Source: CAYVQF01 sp964454015 (GTDB lineage Bacteria; Myxococcota_A; Bradymonadia; UBA4248). Taken from it: a stretch of 64,000 bases of DNA. The stretch spans positions 35,312 to 99,311 of the forward strand of contig CAYVQF010000013.1 of assembly GCA_964454015.1 (NCBI GenBank), given 5' to 3'. The notes under the pieces were generated by a model that did not search any database, was not told the origin of the DNA, and saw nothing but the letters and a program-made list of their open reading frames with translations. Both the position numbers and the translations under genes were made by a program. Below are positions 60,313-64,000 of the stretch, one piece after another; the first letter of the stretch is position 1, and each line of letters opens with the position of its first letter.

Positions 60313-62253
60313 CTAAGCGCGTGGCCGCTGTCGGATGAGGAGGGCGATGAGAAAGGGCGCGCCGATGAGCGCCGTGAGCACGCCGACGGGGAGCTCGTTG
60401 GGCGCCGTCAGGGTGCGGGCCGCCGTGTCGGCCACGGCGAGGAAGGCCGCCCCGGCAAAGAAGGAGACCGGGATGAGGCTGCGGTTGTCGTGGCCGACGA
60501 GGGGGCGCATGGCGTGGGGCACCAAGAGGCCGACGAAGGCGATGGGGCCCACCTGGGCCACCACGGCGCCCGTGGCCAAGCTGGCGCCGGCGAAGACGGC
60601 GAAGCGGGCGGCCTGGAGGGAGACCCCGCGGGTCTGGGCCAGGTGCTCGTCCACGGCGAGGAGGTTGAGGGCTGGGGCGTACCAGAGCAAGAGCAAGAGG
60701 CCGCTGACCACGAAGGGCAGGGTGTGGACCACGGCGTCGTAGCCCACGACGTCGATGCCGCCCATGAGCCAGCGCACCATGAAGTGGCTGGTGGTGGGGG
60801 CGGCGCGGGACTGGAGCAGGAGGCCCAGGGCCGAGCAGAGCATGGACCAGGTGATGCCTGCCAAGAGCATCTCCGTGGCGCCGCCGCGGCCAAAGGCGCG
60901 GGCCAGGGCGAAGACCAGGAGGGTGCTCACCAGGGCGCCGCCAAAGGCGGCCATGGCGATGGGGCTCACCCCGAGCACGGGGATGACCAGGCCCACTTGG
61001 ATGGCGAAGAGGGCGCCCAGGGAGGCGCCGCTGGCGACGCCCAAGGTGTAGGGGGCGGCCAGGGGGTTGCGCAGCAAGGCCTGAAAGGCGGCGCCGGCCA
61101 TGGCGAGGGCGCCCCCGGCGAGGAGGGCCAAGAGCACCCGCGGCACGCGAAGTTGCCAGAAGATGGTGGCGTGCATGCTGTCGTCTGCGGCGGCAAAGAG
61201 GGCGCTTGGGGCGAGATCCACCGGGCCGAAGAGGGGGCAGAGGGCGAAGGCCACCAAGGCCGCCAGCGCCGCCAGGCCGGTGTGGCGGGCGAGCTGACGC
61301 GCGGCGAGGGGGCGAAGGCCTGGCGGCGCTGGCGCGGCGGCGCCGTCAGGCGCCGCGTGGGTCGCAGGGGTGGGCGAAGGCGCGGCGGCGGCGGGTGGGG
61401 ACCCTTCCGACGCGCTCACGACCGGGGCCTGCGCCGCAGTGGGCCCAGAGGGGCGACAGGAGGCCGGCACCAAGTAGGGGACCTGGCCCTCTGGGTCGGG
61501 GAGGAGGCGCAGGCCGGCGCCGAAGGCGCGCTGGATGGCCGGGTCGGGGAGCGCCTCGGCGGGCGTGGCATCCAAAGCGACCTTCCCTTGCACCAGAAGG
61601 AGGAGGCGGTCGCAGTAACGGGTGGCCAGGTTGATGTCGTGGCTGACCATGACGATGCCGACGTCGCGCTGGCGGCACAGGGCGTCGAGGAGGTTGAAGA
61701 CGGCGATGGCGTGGGCGGGATCGAGGGCGCTGGAGGGCTCGTCCAGGAGGAGGAAGCGGGGTTCTTGGGCCAGGGCGGCGGCGATGAGGGTGCGCTGGAC
61801 CTCGCCGCCCGAGAGGGTGTGGACCAGGCGGTGGCGCAGGGGGAGGAGGTGGAGCTCGCCCAGGGTGCGCTCGACGATGGCGCGATCCTCGGCGCTCTCG
61901 AAGTAGAGTTGGGTGCGGTGGGGTAGGCGGCCCTGGCGGACCAGGTCCTCGACGGTGAAGTGGGGCAGGCTGTGCAGGCGCTGGGGGACATAGGCCAGGA
62001 GGCGCGCGCGGTCCACGGTGCTGAGGCGGTCGAGGCGATGGGCGCCGACGCTGAGCTGATCGGCTTGGGGGGTGAGCAGGCCGAGGATGGCGCGGATGAG
62101 GGTGGTTTTGCCCGCCCCGTTGGGGCCGACGATGGCCAGCCACTCGCCGGGGGCGCAGGTGAAGGCGAGGTCTTGGAGACAGGCCCGCTGGCCAAAGCGG
62201 AGGCTGAGTCCGGCGACGGTGAGGGCGGCGGGTGGCGGGGAGGCGGCGGGCAT
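60313..62253 (-). CDS. ABC ATPase fused to FecCD-type permease (siderophore/cobalamin type)
   Basis: A 646-residue single chain. Residues 1-250 form a complete ABC ATPase: Walker A GPNGAGKTT (43-51), Q-loop PQ at 90-91, signature LSGGE (147-151), Walker B FLLLDE (167-172), H-loop SHD. An 80-residue Ala/Pro linker follows (about 255-335). Residues 335-646 hold a BtuC/FecD-type permease with about nine helices (LRVPRVLLALLAGGALAMAG, ALLRNPLAAPYTLGVASGA, GPIAFVGLLVPH). In usual systems these are two genes. No binding protein or TonB receptor is in the window. Its ATG directly follows the FAD oxidoreductase TGA, so the two are one operon. Substrate: iron chelate or corrinoid, by family. Confidence 0.88.
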   Translation of the reverse strand: MPAASPPPAALTVAGLSLRFGQRACLQDLAFTCAPGEWLAIVGPNGAGKTTLIRAILGLLTPQADQLSVGAHRLDRLSTVDRARLLAYVPQRLHSLPHFTVEDLVRQGRLPHRTQLYFESAEDRAIVERTLGELHLLPLRHRLVHTLSGGEVQRTLIAAALAQEPRFLLLDEPSSALDPAHAIAVFNLLDALCRQRDVGIVMVSHDINLATRYCDRLLLLVQGKVALDATPAEALPDPAIQRAFGAGLRLLPDPEGQVPYLVPASCRPSGPTAAQAPVVSASEGSPPAAAAPSPTPATHAAPDGAAAPAPPGLRPLAARQLARHTGLAALAALVAFALCPLFGPVDLAPSALFAAADDSMHATIFWQLRVPRVLLALLAGGALAMAGAAFQALLRNPLAAPYTLGVASGASLGALFAIQVGLVIPVLGVSPIAMAAFGGALVSTLLVFALARAFGRGGATEMLLAGITWSMLCSALGLLLQSRAAPTTSHFMVRWLMGGIDVVGYDAVVHTLPFVVSGLLLLLWYAPALNLLAVDEHLAQTRGVSLQAARFAVFAGASLATGAVVAQVGPIAFVGLLVPHAMRPLVGHDNRSLIPVSFFAGAAFLAVADTAARTLTAPNELPVGVLTALIGAPFLIALLIRQRPRA

Positions 62254-63861
62254 TCAGGCGCTCATGGCGGAGAGGATGGCGTTGGCCGCTTTGATGCCGT
62301 CGACGGCGGCGCTGACGATGCCACCGGCGTAGCCGGCGCCTTCGCCGACGGGGTAGAGGCCGGGGGTGGACACGGAGGCGAAGGTGGTGGGGTCGCGCAG
62401 GATGCGCACGGGGGCGCTGGTGCGGGACTCGACCCCGATGAGGACGGCCTCCTGCGTGAGGAAGCCGCGCATGGGGCGGTCGAAGTGTTGCAGGCCGCAG
62501 ATGAGGCTGTCCACCAGGTGCGGCGGCAGGACCGCATGGAGGGCGGCGGCGGTGGTGCCGGGGCGGTAGGTGGTGGGGCGCAGGCGGGTCGAGGCGCGGC
62601 GGGCGATGAAATCGAGGAGGCCTTGGGCCGGGGCGTGGGTGTGGCCGCCGCCGGCTGCGGCGGCGCGCGCTTCGAGATCTTGCTGGAAGCGCAGGCCCGC
62701 CAGGGGATCGTCGCCGAAGGGGGCGAAGTCGCTGGTATCGACGGCGGTGACCATGGCGGCGTTGGCCCAGGGGCCGCTGCGATCGGCGTCGCTCATGCCG
62801 TTGACCACCACGGCATCGGGCGCGGTGGTGGCCGGGACGACCACGCCGCCGGGGCACATGCAGAAGGAGTAGACGGCGCGGTCCGTTGGGGTGCGCATGG
62901 CGAGGCGATAGTCGGCCGGCGGCAGGCGGGGATCGGTGGCGAAGGGGCCGTACTGGATGGCGTTGATGAGGGCCTGGGGATGCTCGACGCGGAGGCCGAC
63001 GGCGAAGGCTTTGGCGGCCAGGGCGACACCAGCGCGGTGGAGGGCGGCGTAGAGATCCCGGGCGGAGTGGCCTGGGGCCATGACGATGGTGTCGAAGGGG
63101 TGGCGCTGGCCGTCGGCGGTGCACAGCGCCGTGGCGCGGCCGGCGTCGCAGAGGAGCTCCCGCACGGGGGACTGGAAGTGGAGGGCGACGCCGGCCGCTT
63201 GGAGGATGCGGCGCAGGGCGCGGAGGATGCCGTCGAGGCGGTCCGTGCCGAGGTGGGGCTTGCCTTCGACGAGGATCTCCCGCGGCGCGCCGGCCTCGAC
63301 CAGGCGCTCCAAGACCCAGCGGGCCTCGCCGGCGTCGATGCGGGTGGTGAGCTTGCCGTCGGACCAGGTGCCGGCGCCGCCCTCGCCGAAGCAGATGTTG
63401 GACTCGGGATCGACGCGCCCGTGGCTGAAGAGGGCCGCTACGTCAGCGGCGCGCTCCTCGACGATCTTGCCGCGCTCGAAGAGGACCGGGCGCAGGCCGG
63501 CCTCGGCGAGGGTGAGGGCGGCGAAGAGCCCACCCGGGCCGGCGCCGACCACGGCCACGCGCCGCTGGCGCGCCGCCTGGCTGAGGCGATGCACCTGGCG
63601 CGGCGGCGCTTGCGGCGCCGGCTTGACCTGCTCCAGGCGGCGCAGCCGGGTGCCGTCAGGCACGCTGAAGTCGACCACGTAGGTGTAGCGCGGCCGCTTG
63701 CCGCGCACGTCGAGGGTGCGGCGGATGACGCTGAGATCGTCCAGGGCGCCGCGGGCGACGCCCACGGCGTCGGCCACGGCCGCGGCCAGGTGCTGCGCGG
63801 GATCGCGGTCGATGCTGAGGGTGACTTGCTGCACCCGATAACGGGTGGTGGGCGTGGACAT
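62254..63861 (-). CDS. FAD-dependent oxidoreductase (COG2509-like)
   Basis: A 535-residue flavoprotein. The N-terminal 90 residues (RYRVQQVTLSIDRDPAQHL, later DLSVIRRTLDVRGKRPRY) form the small extra domain seen in this uncharacterised dehydrogenase family. The FAD loop VVGAGPGGLFAALTLAEAG is at about 101-119, with FGEGGAGTWSDGKLTTR and the C-terminal PVGEGAGYAGGIVSAAVDG completing the cofactor site. The ATG at 63861 follows GGAGGAG. It is upstream of the ABC fusion, with no spacer. Its reaction is not known; the setting could suggest reduction of an imported cofactor or iron complex (inference). Confidence 0.82.
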   Translation of the reverse strand: MSTPTTRYRVQQVTLSIDRDPAQHLAAAVADAVGVARGALDDLSVIRRTLDVRGKRPRYTYVVDFSVPDGTRLRRLEQVKPAPQAPPRQVHRLSQAARQRRVAVVGAGPGGLFAALTLAEAGLRPVLFERGKIVEERAADVAALFSHGRVDPESNICFGEGGAGTWSDGKLTTRIDAGEARWVLERLVEAGAPREILVEGKPHLGTDRLDGILRALRRILQAAGVALHFQSPVRELLCDAGRATALCTADGQRHPFDTIVMAPGHSARDLYAALHRAGVALAAKAFAVGLRVEHPQALINAIQYGPFATDPRLPPADYRLAMRTPTDRAVYSFCMCPGGVVVPATTAPDAVVVNGMSDADRSGPWANAAMVTAVDTSDFAPFGDDPLAGLRFQQDLEARAAAAGGGHTHAPAQGLLDFIARRASTRLRPTTYRPGTTAAALHAVLPPHLVDSLICGLQHFDRPMRGFLTQEAVLIGVESRTSAPVRILRDPTTFASVSTPGLYPVGEGAGYAGGIVSAAVDGIKAANAILSAMSA

Positions 63862-64000
63862 GGGCCGCTCCTCCAGTGCCACGAGTGGGGGCACCTGGCG
63901 CGAAGGATTAGGAGATCCCAGCGGGCGGAGCAAGGGGACGGCCGCGACCACAATCCACGACCAAAGCCGGCATGGGGCTTGCTCGTTGTGAATTATTGTG
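63862..64000. other. End of window, no gene seen
   Basis: Apart from the GGAGGAG ribosome site of the FAD oxidoreductase, these 139 bases hold no clear gene. They become AT-rich at the very end (GTGAATTATTGTG), which could be a promoter region. Confidence 0.4.

Overview
The window is a GC-rich, gene-dense bacterial chromosome segment with no tRNA, rRNA, CRISPR array, insertion sequence or prophage that I could see. The gene content points to a Myxococcota or other former deltaproteobacterial lineage, probably predatory or social in style. The signs are many Cys-rich or Asp-rich surface lipoproteins (MopE-like, thrombospondin type 3, VCBS/FG-GAP and CARDB-like repeats), a membrane Ser/Thr kinase plus a kinase-like protein, CotH, and a full Gram-negative cell plan (FadL-type porin, lipoproteins, NfeD/slipin). 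This placement is inference from gene families only. The + strand is G-rich over C almost everywhere, whichever strand the gene is on, so + strand genes are rich in Val/Gly/Glu/Trp and - strand genes in Pro/Thr/His/Gln.

Layout. 1-3303: a frameshifted fragment, a beta-helix lipoprotein and a CotH-like lipoprotein, overlapping stop to start. 3465-7098: the oxidative pentose phosphate operon zwf-pgl-gnd, followed by a probable pseudokinase. 8130-11560 (- strand): dapA-dapB-prmA-rsmE. 11782-19971: FAH-family hydrolase, a large Cys-rich/VCBS lipoprotein, sthA, a DUF2007 membrane protein and glgX. zwf, gnd, sthA and glgX together make this a neighbourhood for glycogen breakdown and NADPH balance. 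20203-22388 (- strand): a 58-residue ferredoxin, a THEP1-like NTPase and a membrane protein that looks like fused ECF S and T parts.

22713-26561: a tight operon of a GspG-tail membrane protein, a CPBP protease and a PqqD-radical SAM-SPASM enzyme, then a phosphoglycolate-phosphatase-like HAD. 26589-34858: a cluster of surface lipoproteins with strikingly regular Cys or Asp repeats, interrupted by an M17 aminopeptidase. 35210-43390: ribosomal protein S1, a metallophosphatase, a ZIP-permease fusion, Lon and a small Tyr phosphatase. 43750-50214: HEAT-like lipoprotein plus Ser/Thr kinase, slipin plus NfeD protease, and a DUF2058 protein. 50541-57365: an 1100-residue lipoprotein overlapping a FadL-type porin, then a HEAT-like secreted protein and a metzincin-like lipoprotein. 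57706-63861: a CNNM/CorC-like protein, a Cys/Met-metabolism PLP enzyme, an ABC ATPase fused to a FecCD permease, and an FAD oxidoreductase.

Best candidates for something undescribed: the GspG-tail/CPBP/PqqD-radical SAM operon (22713-25861), the THEP1-like NTPase with the fused ECF-like membrane protein (20523-22388), the ABC ATPase-permease single chain (60313-62253), the ZIP-permease fusion (38522-40192), and the triple Cys-tagged repeat lipoprotein (30480-32048). Every function is assigned by reading motifs; no database search was run.
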